DNA of 64,000 nt from UMGS1663 sp963621995 (GCA_963621995.1 CAVFFZ010000004.1:19241-83240); one strand, 5' to 3'; shown: positions 17,128 to 27,452, counted from the first letter of the stretch. Numbers and translations are program-made. The notes: generated by a model from the sequence alone, not told the origin.

Positions 17128-18198
17128 TTATGATAAAGAATTAATTCCTATTTCTATAGCTTTTTCTATAGTTCCTTTATCTATATTTTCATCTTTTAAT
17201 TTTTCCAACATTTCTTTAGCAAATATTCCTTTTAATGTGCTATCATTTGCTATTTCTTCTAAATTATAGCTAATCCTTGTTTTATCTTTAATTTTTATAA
17301 TATTTTCAATTTCTATTAACTTATAAAGTTTATAAACATTTATTTCAAAATTTCTATTTCCTATTAATATAATTTTGTATAAATTATTCTGCTCTAATTC
17401 TAATTCATTTATTTTTTCCGCTAGTTCTTCTATTGTTTGAATCTCACTAATATTTAATTCTTGTTCCTTAAATTCTTTCTCGTCTAATGTAATGAATTCT
17501 AGATTTAAATTTCCTTTTTCTAAATTTCCTACTACCATTCCGTGTTTTCCTAATTCGTCAAAACCTAGGGAAATAGTAGAACCAGGATATACTATATTGT
17601 TTTTTTCTTCCACATTCTTTTTATGAATATGGCCTATTGCAACATAGTCAAAACCTATTTTTTGTAATTTTTTTGAAGATAAATTGTTATATTCTTTTTC
17701 TAATTTATCACTTCCATCTAAATTGCAGTGTGTTAATAATATGTTTATTTTTTCTCTGTTTTCTAATTTGATGTTTTCTATGTTTGAGTTATTACAATAA
17801 AAATCTTCAAACCCATATCCATATAAAATGAAGTCTTCGTTTTCCACTTTTTCTACATTTGCTGTGAATATTTTTACATTTTCATTCCAATTATATTTTG
17901 CATAATATGAGTTCTTTAAGTATGGGTCGTGATTACCTGGAGCAATATAAATTTTAGTATTTGGTATCTGTTTAAAGCAATCATTTATAAAACTTATTGT
18001 GCTTTCTCTTATGTATTCATTATCATATAAATCCCCTGCTATAAATAAGTAAGGAATACTATTTTCTTTTATATATTCTATCATCTTTTTGAATGCTTTT
18101 CTTTGATCCAACCTCCTTGTTTCTCCTAAGTCTCTTCTATTGCTAAGCATTTTAAATGGCGTATCAAAATGCATATCTGCTATATGTACAAACTTCAT
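17128..18198 (-). CDS. SbcD/Mre11-like metallophosphoesterase (YhaO family)
   Basis: DNA repair exonuclease subunit. Metal-binding motifs appear in order: HIADMHFD at the N-terminus, AGDLYDN, PGNHDPYL, LTHCNLDGS and AIGHIHKK. The start is placed at the ATG at 18198, because GAGGAGAA lies just upstream; the frame is open for 19 more codons without a better site. It is co-transcribed with the SbcC-like ATPase that follows. Confidence 0.9.
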   Translation of the reverse strand: MKFVHIADMHFDTPFKMLSNRRDLGETRRLDQRKAFKKMIEYIKENSIPYLFIAGDLYDNEYIRESTISFINDCFKQIPNTKIYIAPGNHDPYLKNSYYAKYNWNENVKIFTANVEKVENEDFILYGYGFEDFYCNNSNIENIKLENREKINILLTHCNLDGSDKLEKEYNNLSSKKLQKIGFDYVAIGHIHKKNVEEKNNIVYPGSTISLGFDELGKHGMVVGNLEKGNLNLEFITLDEKEFKEQELNISEIQTIEELAEKINELELEQNNLYKIILIGNRNFEINVYKLYKLIEIENIIKIKDKTRISYNLEEIANDSTLKGIFAKEMLEKLKDENIDKGTIEKAIEIGINSLS

Positions 18199-18354
18199 AT
18201 AATTCTCCTCCACAATTTCTTTGCTCATTATATCTATTAATAATAAAAATGTCAATATATTTTGAACGTTTGTTTTGTCGTTTCTAATGTTTAAATGCTT
18301 TTATTTTAATATTTTAAACTTGCTCAAGTAATAATCTAGCTTTTAACAACTATC

Positions 18355-18380
18355 AAAAAAATCCGCTATAGCGGATTTTT
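18355..18380 (-). terminator. Terminator after the virD4-like gene
   Basis: Perfect palindrome AAAAATCCGCTATAGCGGATTTTT immediately downstream of the minus-strand stop at 18391. Confidence 0.85.
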
Positions 18381-18390
18381 GCTCTTGATT

Positions 18391-20509
18391 TTATTCTTCC
18401 ATTGGCCCAAATAATTCATCAAATTTTGCTTCTAATTCCTTTTGTATATCCTCTGTAAATAGTTGAGGTTTTTTCTCTTTTTTTTCTTCATCACCTTGTG
18501 GTAATGTAGAACTATCAAAATCTTTAAAATCAAACAAGTCTGAAAGTGTTTCTTGCTTTTTAGGCATTCTTTCTATTTCTATACTTTTTTGTTTTGTTGG
18601 AGTCTCATCTATTTCTATGTTATGTAAAATATCTGATTTCCCTTCTTTTACACTTTCTTGTATATTTGAAATTTCATTTGGTATATTTTTTTCTTTTTCG
18701 TCAATATCTTCAAATAAGTCATCTAATGATTCTACTTTTAAATTTTCTACTGCTTTTTTATCTGTTTCTGGGACATATGGATTATATGGATTGTATTTTC
18801 TCCATTCTCCCCTTACTCCAGCATCAAAATGATTATGGTCTAATTTGTTTTCCTCTAATTCTTTGCACATTTTTTGATGTGCAAAATAATAGTATTTCTT
18901 TGCTTTTACTGGTTTTATTCCTTTTTCAAAAATTATACATAAGTCATTGTCCATTCTACGAAGTTCATCCGGTGTCATTAATGGTCTTCCTAACATTTGT
19001 TCAGAATCGCTGAACCCTTGTTTATGTGCGTGTTTGTCACGATTTGTTGATTTGCTTTGTCTAAATATTGTTTTTTCTCCCAACGCTTTAGAGAAATATT
19101 CTACTGTTTTGTATGAGTTACTTCCTAAAAACACGTGTGTATCGCAGTTACCAATTATTGTTTCATAGCTTTTTTCGTATATTGCTTCTAATTGATCTAA
19201 GTTTTGTAAAATAACACTAAATTGAATTCCTCTACTTCTTGATGTTGATATTTTTTTGTCGAAGTCTGGTATTCTACCAATATTGGCAAACTCATCTAGT
19301 ATAAAGTATACTGGCATTTGAAGTTTGCCCCCATTTAAGTCTGCATAATTGTATAATTGTTGTATCATTTGAGAGAAGAATATTGTAAGTAAAAAGTCAT
19401 ATGCTGTGTGTGTATCTGATGATATAACATATACAGCTGTTTTCTTTTTTCCTATATCTTCAAAATTTATTGTATCTGTTGATGTTACTTCTGCTATATC
19501 TTTTGAATCAAATTTTCCTAGTTTTGATTGTAATGAACTTAAAATTGATCCATAAGTTTTTTCTGGTGCTATTTCTATTGATTTGTAATACATTCTTGCT
19601 GGATGATCATAAGGTAATTGATTTATTAATTCTGTAAGTAAGTTACTTCCACCATTTGTGTTTGCTGCTCTTACTAATTCAGAACAACTTGCTAAGTTTT
19701 GCTCTTCTTCTGGTCTTGTAGCAATTAGGTAATAAATTAATGCTTTTAATAGTATTTCAGCCATGTCCTCCCAATATGGATCTGATTTACTTTCTGAAGC
19801 TTGACCTTTTACTACAGTGTTTGCTATTACATCTACATCTAACTCACTAGCTACGTGCATTAATGGGTTGTACCCATCACTATTTACTGGATTTACTAAG
19901 TTTAATACTTTTATTTCATAGCCATGTTCTTTTAAGTATCCTGCTGTATCATCATATAATTCACCCTTTGGATCTGTAAATACATATGAACCAAGCATTT
20001 GATATGCATTTGGTTTTGAATATGATGCAGATTTACCAGATCCAGATCCGTCCAACTATAAGTGTATTTATGTTTCCACGCTTATCTACTGGTAAATAGT
20101 TATCTTCCGCCAATATAATTCCTTTATTTTTGCTTAATATTCTATATTGCTCACCATGTTCACTCCAATCACTAGAACCATGTTCCATATCGTGATATTC
20201 ACCCTTTGGTTTTGATTTTACAAAACCTATAATAGAACATATTATAAACAAAATTGTATAATTCATTAAGCAACTTCCAAATGTACTTATGTATTCTGCT
20301 GAAAACATTCTTGTTATACTTGAAAAACTTCTAATTGCAGGTATTAGCCTATTTACAAAAGTGTCAAGTACAAATACACCTGTTCTTGAAGCATCTTCAA
20401 TTGCTTCCGCTATAGGCGAAACAAGTACTATAGCTAAAAATACCCATAGTACTCCTATAATAATTAAAATTTTTTTACTTTGTTTTAATGTTCTTTTAAA
20501 CTTTTCCAT
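18391..20509 (-). CDS. VirD4/TraG-type coupling ATPase, read with a +1 shift at CGG
   Basis: Type IV secretion coupling protein family: a hexameric membrane ATPase that feeds DNA or protein to a secretion channel. The N-terminal frame (from ATG 20509) has two membrane helices and reads NTLIVG; the second frame continues GSGSGKS, then FTDPKGELYD, ILDEFANIG and SRSRGIQF, all family motifs. The frames meet at the codon CGG at 20048-20050. Skipping its C gives VGGSGSGKS, the exact Walker A. The C-terminal 110 residues are acidic with repeated DLF-type segments. No other secretion or relaxase gene is nearby; two small genes precede it. It could be a real frameshift-decoded gene, a pseudogene or a sequence error. 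Confidence 0.8.
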
Positions 20510-20539
20510 GGCTTTCCACCTTTTCTTTAGTATGAATTT

Positions 20540-20791
20540 CTATCTTTCATCTTCTTTTAATAATGTTGATTTTGTTCTTCTTGTTTTTCTATTTTCTAAT
20601 ATTTTTTCTCTTTGTTCTTTGCTAAAATTCATTTCATCCATGCTACATGTTACTGCTTTTATTTCCATTGTCTGTTCTAAAAAACTATCTTTTTTCTTTG
20701 CTTCTGTTACTTGTATTCCTTTTTCATTTTCTTTTCCAAATGATATACATACTACATCATAATTTTTTGAATCTCCACTTGTTTGACTCAT
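20540..20791 (-). CDS. Small protein upstream of the coupling ATPase
   Basis: 83-residue charged protein with no membrane segment. It shares a stretch of similar wording with the next gene upstream (ISFGKENEKG here, LSFGKEKVVV there), suggesting related folds or a duplicated piece. It lies between that gene and the virD4-like gene with short gaps, so the three are likely one operon. I do not recognise a family. Confidence 0.6.
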   Translation of the reverse strand: MSQTSGDSKNYDVVCISFGKENEKGIQVTEAKKKDSFLEQTMEIKAVTCSMDEMNFSKEQREKILENRKTRRTKSTLLKEDER

Positions 20792-20808
20792 TATTAAACA
20801 TCCTCCTC

Positions 20809-21324
20809 TTAGTCTTTCTTATCTCGTATTTCAAAAGCGAAATAAGATTTATATGGTTTTAATTTGCATTTACCTTTTACTTCATTTGTTTTCTCATCCA
20901 TATATAGTACTGGTTTAATTTCTTCTGTTGTTTCTGGGTCTATAATTGATATTGGTCTCTTTAAATTTGGTGTATATCTAAATTCTTTATATTCTTCTTT
21001 ATCTGAATATAATGTATCAAACTTGATTGGCATAGGTTTTTTAGAAATTTTTACTTTATCATCTTCTAAAACTCCTGTATTAACAACTACTTTTTCTTTT
21101 CCAAATGATAGGAATAGTAACTGTTCTTCACGATCTGGCTCATCTATGAAGAATGTTTTTCTTTTTAAATCTCCTTTTATTTCTTCAGTAGATACTAATC
21201 TTTCTACTGTGTATTTAGGATATTCTTGTAAATACTCTTTCGCTGTTTTGTTTATTCTATATGTTACTGTATTTACTCCTGCTGGATCTGTTATACTAAA
21301 GTGTTTTCCTTGTATACTTTCCAT
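20809..21324 (-). CDS. Unknown protein at the head of the virD4-like operon
   Basis: 171 residues from the ATG at 21324, chosen because AAAGGGGTG precedes it. The sequence is mostly beta-prone and charged (SITDPAGVNTVTYRINKTAK, then PISIIDPETTEEIKPVLYMD) without membrane helices or cysteines. It is the first gene of the small operon ending in the VirD4-type ATPase and may be an accessory or substrate protein of it. No family recognised. Confidence 0.65.
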   Translation of the reverse strand: MESIQGKHFSITDPAGVNTVTYRINKTAKEYLQEYPKYTVERLVSTEEIKGDLKRKTFFIDEPDREEQLLFLSFGKEKVVVNTGVLEDDKVKISKKPMPIKFDTLYSDKEEYKEFRYTPNLKRPISIIDPETTEEIKPVLYMDEKTNEVKGKCKLKPYKSYFAFEIRDKKD

Positions 21325-21468
21325 GTTACACCCCTTTCTATGAACCAATTTTCCACAGTTTTTCTTTAGTTTGACAACTATACATAATTGTACAACTAAA
21401 TACATAAAATGTCAATATTTGGCAAAGATACTTTATTTTAATATTCTTTTGTATCTTCAACTTTGTAA

Positions 21469-22362
21469 TTATGATATTATTGTTTTGTTTCTTGGTTCAA
21501 ACTTTGATATATTTTTTAATTTTTCATAAATTTCTACTTCTTCTTCTGATGGATTTTTAGGTACCACTATTTTTACTTGTGCTATTAAATCTCCTCTTCC
21601 GCCTTTTCCGTCTTTGTAACCTTTTGCTGGTATTTTTATTTTTTCTCCACTCACTACTCCTTGTGGTACATATATTTTGCTTTCTCCATCTATTGTTTCT
21701 ATTTGTGCCTTTGTTCCTAAAACTGCTTCCCAAGGCGTAAGCAATAAATCTGTATATATATCATATCCATGTAATTTGTAAATATTACTGTCTTCTATAT
21801 TTACTTTTATGAATAGGTCTCCGTTTTTGCCACCATTTTGTCCTTGTTTTCCTTGACCTATTAGGCGTATTTTTTCACCATTTCTTATTCCTGCTGGTAT
21901 TTTTACATCAAATGTTGTCATTTTCCCATTTACTGTACGTAGAGATATTTTTTTATTTGTTCCATAAAATGCTTGTTTAATTCCTACATCAATTTGTGTT
22001 TCTACATTGTCGCCTTTGACAGGGACTTTGGTTTTTGCTGTTTTTATTTTTTCTACTTTATTTATTCCAAATAATAAACTCCATAAGTCTGTTCTTGTTT
22101 CTCTTTCTTCTCTGTCTTTTTGTTTATCAATTTTCTTTCCCACATTAGAATACCAAATTCTATCATATTTTCTTTTTGATGCATTATTAGACAACACTCT
22201 ATATGCTTCGTTTATGTCTTTAAATCTTTCTTCTGCTTCTTTTCCATCATTTACATCTGGATGATATTTTTTTGCTTGATTGTGAAAAGCTGTTTTTATT
22301 TCGTCTATATTTACTTTATTGTTTTCTAACCCTAATATTTTATAATAATCTTTGAAAATCAT
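21469..22362 (-). CDS. DnaJ/CbpA-type co-chaperone
   Basis: J-domain protein that stimulates DnaK ATPase. The J domain at the N-terminus has DYYKILGLE, the HPD tripeptide in KYHPDVNDG and RFKDINEAYRVLS. After a linker come the two DnaJ C-terminal beta domains (GVKQAFYGTNKKISLRT; IRLIGQGKQGQNGGKNGDLFIKV; LTPWEAVLGTKAQIETIDG). The cysteine-rich zinc region of classical DnaJ is absent, so it is CbpA-like rather than the main DnaJ. At 297 residues this fits. Confidence 0.92.
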   Translation of the reverse strand: MIFKDYYKILGLENNKVNIDEIKTAFHNQAKKYHPDVNDGKEAEERFKDINEAYRVLSNNASKRKYDRIWYSNVGKKIDKQKDREERETRTDLWSLLFGINKVEKIKTAKTKVPVKGDNVETQIDVGIKQAFYGTNKKISLRTVNGKMTTFDVKIPAGIRNGEKIRLIGQGKQGQNGGKNGDLFIKVNIEDSNIYKLHGYDIYTDLLLTPWEAVLGTKAQIETIDGESKIYVPQGVVSGEKIKIPAKGYKDGKGGRGDLIAQVKIVVPKNPSEEEVEIYEKLKNISKFEPRNKTIIS

Positions 22363-22501
22363 TTAACATCCTCCCATTATCAATGGTGGATTTATTATAT
22401 CAAGTTTAGTCTATTTTTTCAATAGTTTCTCTTGTAAATTTTAGGGAATTCAAAATTTAATTAAACCTATTGACGTAATAAAAATTTATTAGTAAAATTA
22501 T

Positions 22502-22552
22502 AAAAAGCACTCCTTATTGACATTTTATGTGTCTAAAAGGAGTGTTCTTTTT
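22502..22552 (-). terminator. Terminator after ddl
   Basis: Stem AAAAAGCACTCCTT / AAGGAGTGTTCTTTTT, just downstream of the ddl stop on the minus strand. Confidence 0.8.
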
Positions 22553-22568
22553 GAATTAATTTTAATAT

Positions 22569-23621
22569 TTACTTTTCCATTGCTAATGCTATTATATTAT
22601 CTAATAAATCTGAATATTTTATTCCTACTGCTTCAAATAACTTTGGATACATGCTAATTGCAGTAAATCCCGGTAATGTATTTATTTCGTTAATTATTAT
22701 CTTATTTGTTCCTTTTTCTACAAAGAAATCTACTCTTGAAAGTCCTGAACCACTTACTGCCTTAAATGCTTTTATTGCTTGTTTTCTAATCTCTTTAGAT
22801 ATATTTTCTTCAATATTTGCAGGAATTATTGTTCTTGATTCGCTATTTTTATATTTTGAATCAAAGCTATAAAATTCTTCTGCAGATAAAACTTCTCCTA
22901 CGCATGATACTACAACATCTTCGTTTCCTAGTACTGCGCATTCTATTTCTCTTCCTATTATTCCTTGTTCTACCAATATTTTGTTATCATATTTACCTGC
23001 ATAAACTATTGCTTCTTCTAGTTCCTTTTTATTTTTTACTTTTCGTATTCCTACAGAAGACCCTGAATTAGAGGGTTTTACAAACATTGGATATTCTAAC
23101 TTTTCTTCTGTTTTTTTACTTACTTCTTCTAATGTACAAATACTTTCTTCAAAATTTTCTTCTATATATCTAAATTTTTCTTTATCTTTTCTTATATATA
23201 CATATTTTGCTTGGTTTAATCCTGCTTTTTCAAATATTATTTTTGCATAAACTTTATCCATGCAAACACTTGAAGCTAATACTTTGCATCCAACATATGG
23301 AACTTTTAAAAGTTCAAATAAACCTTGTATTGTTCCGTCTTCTCCATATAATCCATGAAGTACTGGGAAAATGCAATCCATTTGTTTTAAATAGTTCATT
23401 GGATCATCAAGCTTTTCTATTTCGTCTAATTTATCTCCAACTTCTATTGTTCCTATTTCTTCTATTTTTTTAGTGTATTTATACCATTTTCCTTCTTCAT
23501 CTATGTATATTGGATATATGTCATATTTATCTTGTTTTAAATTTTTAATAATGGATGTTCCTGAAACAATTGATACATCATGTTCAGTAGACATTCCTCC
23601 AAATATAACTGCTAATTTCAT
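22569..23621 (-). CDS. ddl: D-alanine-D-alanine ligase
   Basis: ATP-grasp enzyme joining two D-alanines for peptidoglycan. Motifs: FGGMSTEHDVSIVSG at the start, GLYGEDGTIQGL, the ATP-grasp lysine region FVKPSNSGSSVGI, SRVDFFVE and INEINTLPGFT near the end. At 350 residues it has the standard length. It follows murF in transcription order with a 75-base gap, and the two enzymes act in sequence: Ddl makes the dipeptide that MurF adds. Confidence 0.96.
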   Translation of the reverse strand: MKLAVIFGGMSTEHDVSIVSGTSIIKNLKQDKYDIYPIYIDEEGKWYKYTKKIEEIGTIEVGDKLDEIEKLDDPMNYLKQMDCIFPVLHGLYGEDGTIQGLFELLKVPYVGCKVLASSVCMDKVYAKIIFEKAGLNQAKYVYIRKDKEKFRYIEENFEESICTLEEVSKKTEEKLEYPMFVKPSNSGSSVGIRKVKNKKELEEAIVYAGKYDNKILVEQGIIGREIECAVLGNEDVVVSCVGEVLSAEEFYSFDSKYKNSESRTIIPANIEENISKEIRKQAIKAFKAVSGSGLSRVDFFVEKGTNKIIINEINTLPGFTAISMYPKLFEAVGIKYSDLLDNIIALAMEK

Positions 23622-23696
23622 ACTTTTACCTCCATATTAATTTTTTCTAATTAACATTGTCTAAAACTGAGAATCTGTTACAATCAAGGATTGTCC

Positions 23697-25091
23697 CTAA
23701 TTATGAATTTTTTCTATTATTTCTCCAAATTTCATTCCATTTGATGCTTTAAATAGAATGCAATCATTTTCTTTTTTTATTTTATTTAATATATCTGTCG
23801 CTTCTTCGTTTGATTCACATTCTATTACATTTTCTTTGTTCATTTCTGTTTTAGCTATATTTGCAATATATTCTGCTTCTTTGCCTACTACTATTAATAT
23901 ATCAATTTTATTTTTTATTACTTCTTTTCCTACTTTTTCATGTAATTCTTTAGAATATTCACCTAATTCTAGCATATCTCCTAATACTGCTATTTTTCTT
24001 TTGTTTTCTATTTTTCCTAAATACTCTAAAGCTGCTTTCATAGAATCATAATTTGCATTATAACAATCATTTATAATTGTTATATTTTCTTCTATTTTTG
24101 TGATGTCCATTCTTTTTTTAGTTAATTCAAACCTTTCTATTCCATTTTTTATTTTTTCTATTGGTATTTCAAAAATACTTCCTACTGCGATTGCACATAA
24201 ACTATTTAGTACAAAGTGATTTCCTCCTACGGGAACATGTATTTTTGTATTTGTACCTTTTAATATATATGTGCTTCCATCTTCTTTTGATTCAATATTT
24301 TCTGCTGAAAAATCGCTTTTGTTTTCTATTCCATATGTAACTATTTTGTATTTTTCTTTATTCTCTAAATACCATTTATGTAATAAATCATTATCATTAT
24401 TTATAACTATTGTTCCGTCTTTTTCCATTCCTTCTAATATTTCTAGTTTTGCTTTTAATATATTCTCTCTTGATCCTAAATTACCAATATGTGCAGTTCC
24501 TATATTGGTAATTACACAAACTGTTGGTTTTGCAATTTTAGTTAGCGTACTTATTTCACCAAAATGATTCATTCCCATTTCAATAGTTAATGCTTCTTCA
24601 TTTTTTAATCTGAATATTGTAAGTGGCACACCAATATGGTTATTGTAATTGCCTTCTGTTTTCAATGTGTTGAATTTTTGATTCATTACATTTGCAACTA
24701 TATCTTTTGTGCTTGTTTTTCCTACGCTACCCGTAATTGCTACTACAGGTATATTATACATGGTTCTTTTGTATGTTGCTATTTGTTGTATTGCTTTTAT
24801 TGTATCTTCTACTATAATAATGAATTTGTCTTTATATTTTTCTTTTTGTTCTTCAGTTATTTGAATATCTTGCAAAATTGCACCTTTAGCTCCTTTTGCA
24901 AATGCTTCTTCATAATAGATACTACCATTAATAGTTTCTCCCTGAATTCCTAAATAGGTATCTCCTTCCTTTGTTTTTCTTGAATCTTTCTCAAAATTTT
25001 GACAAAGATATTTCTCATTTCCTATTACTAACTTTCCATTTGTAACATTTAAAATTTCCCTTACACTTATTTTATGGTCTTCTTTTTCCAT
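23697..25091 (-). CDS. murF: UDP-N-acetylmuramoyl-tripeptide--D-alanyl-D-alanine ligase
   Basis: Adds D-Ala-D-Ala to the UDP-MurNAc tripeptide in the cytoplasm. The Mur ligase ATP site AITGSVGKTSTKD is clear, followed by NNHIGVPLTIF, EMGMNHFGEI, NIGTAHIGNLGS, and INDCYNANYDSMKAAL in the C-terminal domain with LGDMLELG. 464 residues, normal length. It shares an operon with ddl. Confidence 0.96.
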   Translation of the reverse strand: MEKEDHKISVREILNVTNGKLVIGNEKYLCQNFEKDSRKTKEGDTYLGIQGETINGSIYYEEAFAKGAKGAILQDIQITEEQKEKYKDKFIIIVEDTIKAIQQIATYKRTMYNIPVVAITGSVGKTSTKDIVANVMNQKFNTLKTEGNYNNHIGVPLTIFRLKNEEALTIEMGMNHFGEISTLTKIAKPTVCVITNIGTAHIGNLGSRENILKAKLEILEGMEKDGTIVINNDNDLLHKWYLENKEKYKIVTYGIENKSDFSAENIESKEDGSTYILKGTNTKIHVPVGGNHFVLNSLCAIAVGSIFEIPIEKIKNGIERFELTKKRMDITKIEENITIINDCYNANYDSMKAALEYLGKIENKRKIAVLGDMLELGEYSKELHEKVGKEVIKNKIDILIVVGKEAEYIANIAKTEMNKENVIECESNEEATDILNKIKKENDCILFKASNGMKFGEIIEKIHN

Positions 25092-25195
25092 AATTTTCTT
25101 TTCCTCCGTTTATATTTTTATGTTTAGGAGATTAAATATATTTATATTTTAATCTTTTATATTATATGTCAATTGTTTTTTATTTGCAATATGAA

Positions 25196-25263
25196 AATGA
25201 CGTAAAGGAAGCGTTGCCTTTTGGTTAATCTTTCATGCTCCAAAAGGCGACGTCCCTAATTGG
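25196..25263. repeat. Dispersed intergenic repeat copy 2
   Basis: Contains GCCTTTTGG and CCAAAAGGC as a nine-base inverted repeat around GTTAATCTTTCATGCT, then CGACGTCCC. It shares modules with 2683-2785 and 26697-26738 and lies right after the ypeB stop, so it may act as a terminator. Confidence 0.5.
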
Positions 25264-25266
25264 ATA

Positions 25267-26670
25267 TTACATTGTTAAAGTTCCGTTTGGTGTATTTTTT
25301 ATTACTAATATATCTTCTTCTGCTCCTGTTTCTGCATTTATATATACTAAAAATTCTGTACCATCTACTTTTCCTTTAAACTCCCAACAGAATATTTCTG
25401 TTTTAAATTCTGTTGGAATCATTGCCATTCCTTCACTTTCTATTTGTAAACTTTTGTTTAAATTCTCTTTTGCTTTTTCTTTAGTTATTTTAGCTACAGG
25501 TATATTTCTTTCATAGTGTGAATTTAAATATCCTGTTGTTTCTATTCCTAGTATTTCGCCATTATCTAATGCAACTTTTACTTTTATTAAGTCTGGATAC
25601 ACTACAACATCCCCATTTGTGCTTTTTTGATTGTATGCATAATTTATTGTAACTACTCCATTTTGTTTTAAATAATATGTTTCTTTCATGTTTGGAAATC
25701 CCTTACTATTTAAGAAATCTTTTCCTATTTCATCTGCTCTTTCTTGTGATATACTTTCAGCTTCCACATTTCTATTGTAATTCATAAATATTATATGTCC
25801 ACCTTTTTTGCTTACAGATACTGTTATTATCTCATTTTTATCATTTTTTGTTTTTATGCTAAAATCATATGAAGGTATATCTATGTCTTCTGACACTCCA
25901 TTTGAATTTATTTCTCCTATTTTATCATTCCCTATAAAATCAGTTGCTATTTTCTTTGCTTCTTCTTCACTTATTTCTTCCCCTGTTAGCCCTTTTTTCT
26001 CTACTGATGTCATATGTTCTGAAAATGCACCATCATATATTAAACCTGAATATTCATGAAAGTTTTCCTCCAAATTACTAAAACTATCTTTGGAAATATT
26101 ACTTACCTGTGTTAAAAGCACACTACTTCCTTTATTGGTTAGTTCTCCCCACTTTATTCTTCCATCATTTATATCTGCTGATAGTTGATTAAGTGTGTTT
26201 TCTAATTCTACACTGTATGTGTGCAATTCTTTTAAATTGCTGAAATCGTCATCTGTCAAATCTTGATTATTTATATTTTTTCTTGATAGTGAAAAGCTAT
26301 AATCACTTACTTGGTTTAAAAATTTTGATGTGTTTGCAAGTTCTTGTGAACCCATTGGAAGTCTTGCTAAGTAACTTTGTGCTAAATTTGCTTCTCTCCA
26401 CACATGTGTTAAAGTTTCTGCTCCGTGTTCTGGAGTACTAGATATTAATGATTTTGCTAAATATGTTTCTACATTTTCCACATAACTAACTAATTCAAAA
26501 AATGCCATATTATAATTATTTTCTGTTGTTTGCCTAAATTGTCTTTCTCTTTTGTAAGTATAAAGCCCTAAAACTGCTATAATAGTAATTAATGTTACTA
26601 CTAAACTTAGCATATGTCTATCTTTTAAACGATTTTTCCAATCGTATAATTTTGATTTTATTTTTCCCAT
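25267..26670 (-). CDS. ypeB: Spore germination protein YpeB
   Basis: Stabilises and controls the cortex-lytic enzyme SleB in the spore coat and inner membrane region. One N-terminal membrane helix (MLSLVVTLITIIAVLGLYTY), a long helical region and C-terminal PepSY/YPEB repeats ending AYNQKSTNGDVVVYPDLI and FLVYINAETGAEEDILVI. 467 residues, typical. It lies next to sleB on the same strand, the classical pairing. It is evidence that the organism makes endospores. Confidence 0.93.
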   Translation of the reverse strand: MGKIKSKLYDWKNRLKDRHMLSLVVTLITIIAVLGLYTYKRERQFRQTTENNYNMAFFELVSYVENVETYLAKSLISSTPEHGAETLTHVWREANLAQSYLARLPMGSQELANTSKFLNQVSDYSFSLSRKNINNQDLTDDDFSNLKELHTYSVELENTLNQLSADINDGRIKWGELTNKGSSVLLTQVSNISKDSFSNLEENFHEYSGLIYDGAFSEHMTSVEKKGLTGEEISEEEAKKIATDFIGNDKIGEINSNGVSEDIDIPSYDFSIKTKNDKNEIITVSVSKKGGHIIFMNYNRNVEAESISQERADEIGKDFLNSKGFPNMKETYYLKQNGVVTINYAYNQKSTNGDVVVYPDLIKVKVALDNGEILGIETTGYLNSHYERNIPVAKITKEKAKENLNKSLQIESEGMAMIPTEFKTEIFCWEFKGKVDGTEFLVYINAETGAEEDILVIKNTPNGTLTM

Positions 26671-26696
26671 TCTTCTCTTCTCCTTTATTAATTAAT

Positions 26697-26738
26697 ATAC
26701 CAAAAGGGACAGATCAACCAAAAGGAAACGTCCCCATA
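26697..26738. repeat. Dispersed intergenic repeat copy 3
   Basis: Holds CCAAAAGGGACAGATC and CCAAAAGGAAACGTCCCC. The GGGAC ends can pair with GTCCC. It sits between ypeB and the sleB stop and shares modules with the other two copies. Confidence 0.45.
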
Positions 26739-26744
26739 AGTAAT

Positions 26745-27218
26745 TTATTTGCAAAATCTGTGTTTTCCTATTGTTTTTATTAGTGGTCTTGACCATATCC
26801 ATTTGTTTGTGGCAGTTGCTGGATTAAAATAATATATTGCTCCCCCTGTTGGATCCCAACCATTTAGTGCATCTTGTGCTGCTTTTAACACTGTTGAACC
26901 TTCTGCTATTGGGTGATTTATTTGTCCGTCTGAAACGGCTGTAAATGCACCACTTTGATATATTACTCCTGCTATTGTGTTAGGAAAATTTGGATCTTTT
27001 ACTCTGTTTAAAATTACTGCACCAACTGCAACTTGTCCCTCATACGGTTCTCCTCTTGCCTCTCCATTTATTGCTCTTGCTATTAATTGGACATTTGATG
27101 TTGAGCCTGCATTTGCCGCATATACTTCTGTTTGATTATTTTTAGGTAAATTAAAAATTGCTATTACTCCTATTAACAAAATCATTATAATTAATAATAT
27201 TTTGCATATTTTTTTCAC
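26745..27218 (-). CDS. sleB: Spore cortex-lytic cell wall hydrolase SleB (short form)
   Basis: Lytic enzyme that opens cortex peptidoglycan at germination. It has an N-terminal signal or anchor helix, then the SleB catalytic domain: IARAINGEARGEPYEGQVAVG, ILNRVKDPNFP, VIYQSGAFTAV and the closing YYFNPATATNKWIWSRP with IGKHRFCK. At 157 residues it lacks the N-terminal peptidoglycan-binding domain of B. subtilis SleB, as many clostridial forms do. It precedes ypeB in the transcript. Confidence 0.93.
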   Translation of the reverse strand: MKKICKILLIIMILLIGVIAIFNLPKNNQTEVYAANAGSTSNVQLIARAINGEARGEPYEGQVAVGAVILNRVKDPNFPNTIAGVIYQSGAFTAVSDGQINHPIAEGSTVLKAAQDALNGWDPTGGAIYYFNPATATNKWIWSRPLIKTIGKHRFCK

Positions 27219-27452
27219 TTTATTTCTCCTTTTAATTTATAAGTATTTCATTTATATTTTGTATGTTTTTTTATGTTTTATTCTTTTTTTATTTATTTTT
27301 GTTATTTTTTATGGTAAAATTAAAAAAAACATTTTACGATTGAAAGAGCTAAGCTCTTTTTATACAACAGGAAAAATGACCTTCCTATTGTATAGAAAAA
27401 CTTTCATGACTACATGTACCTTTTATTTAAGCAAGAAAGGATTGAAGTTTTT

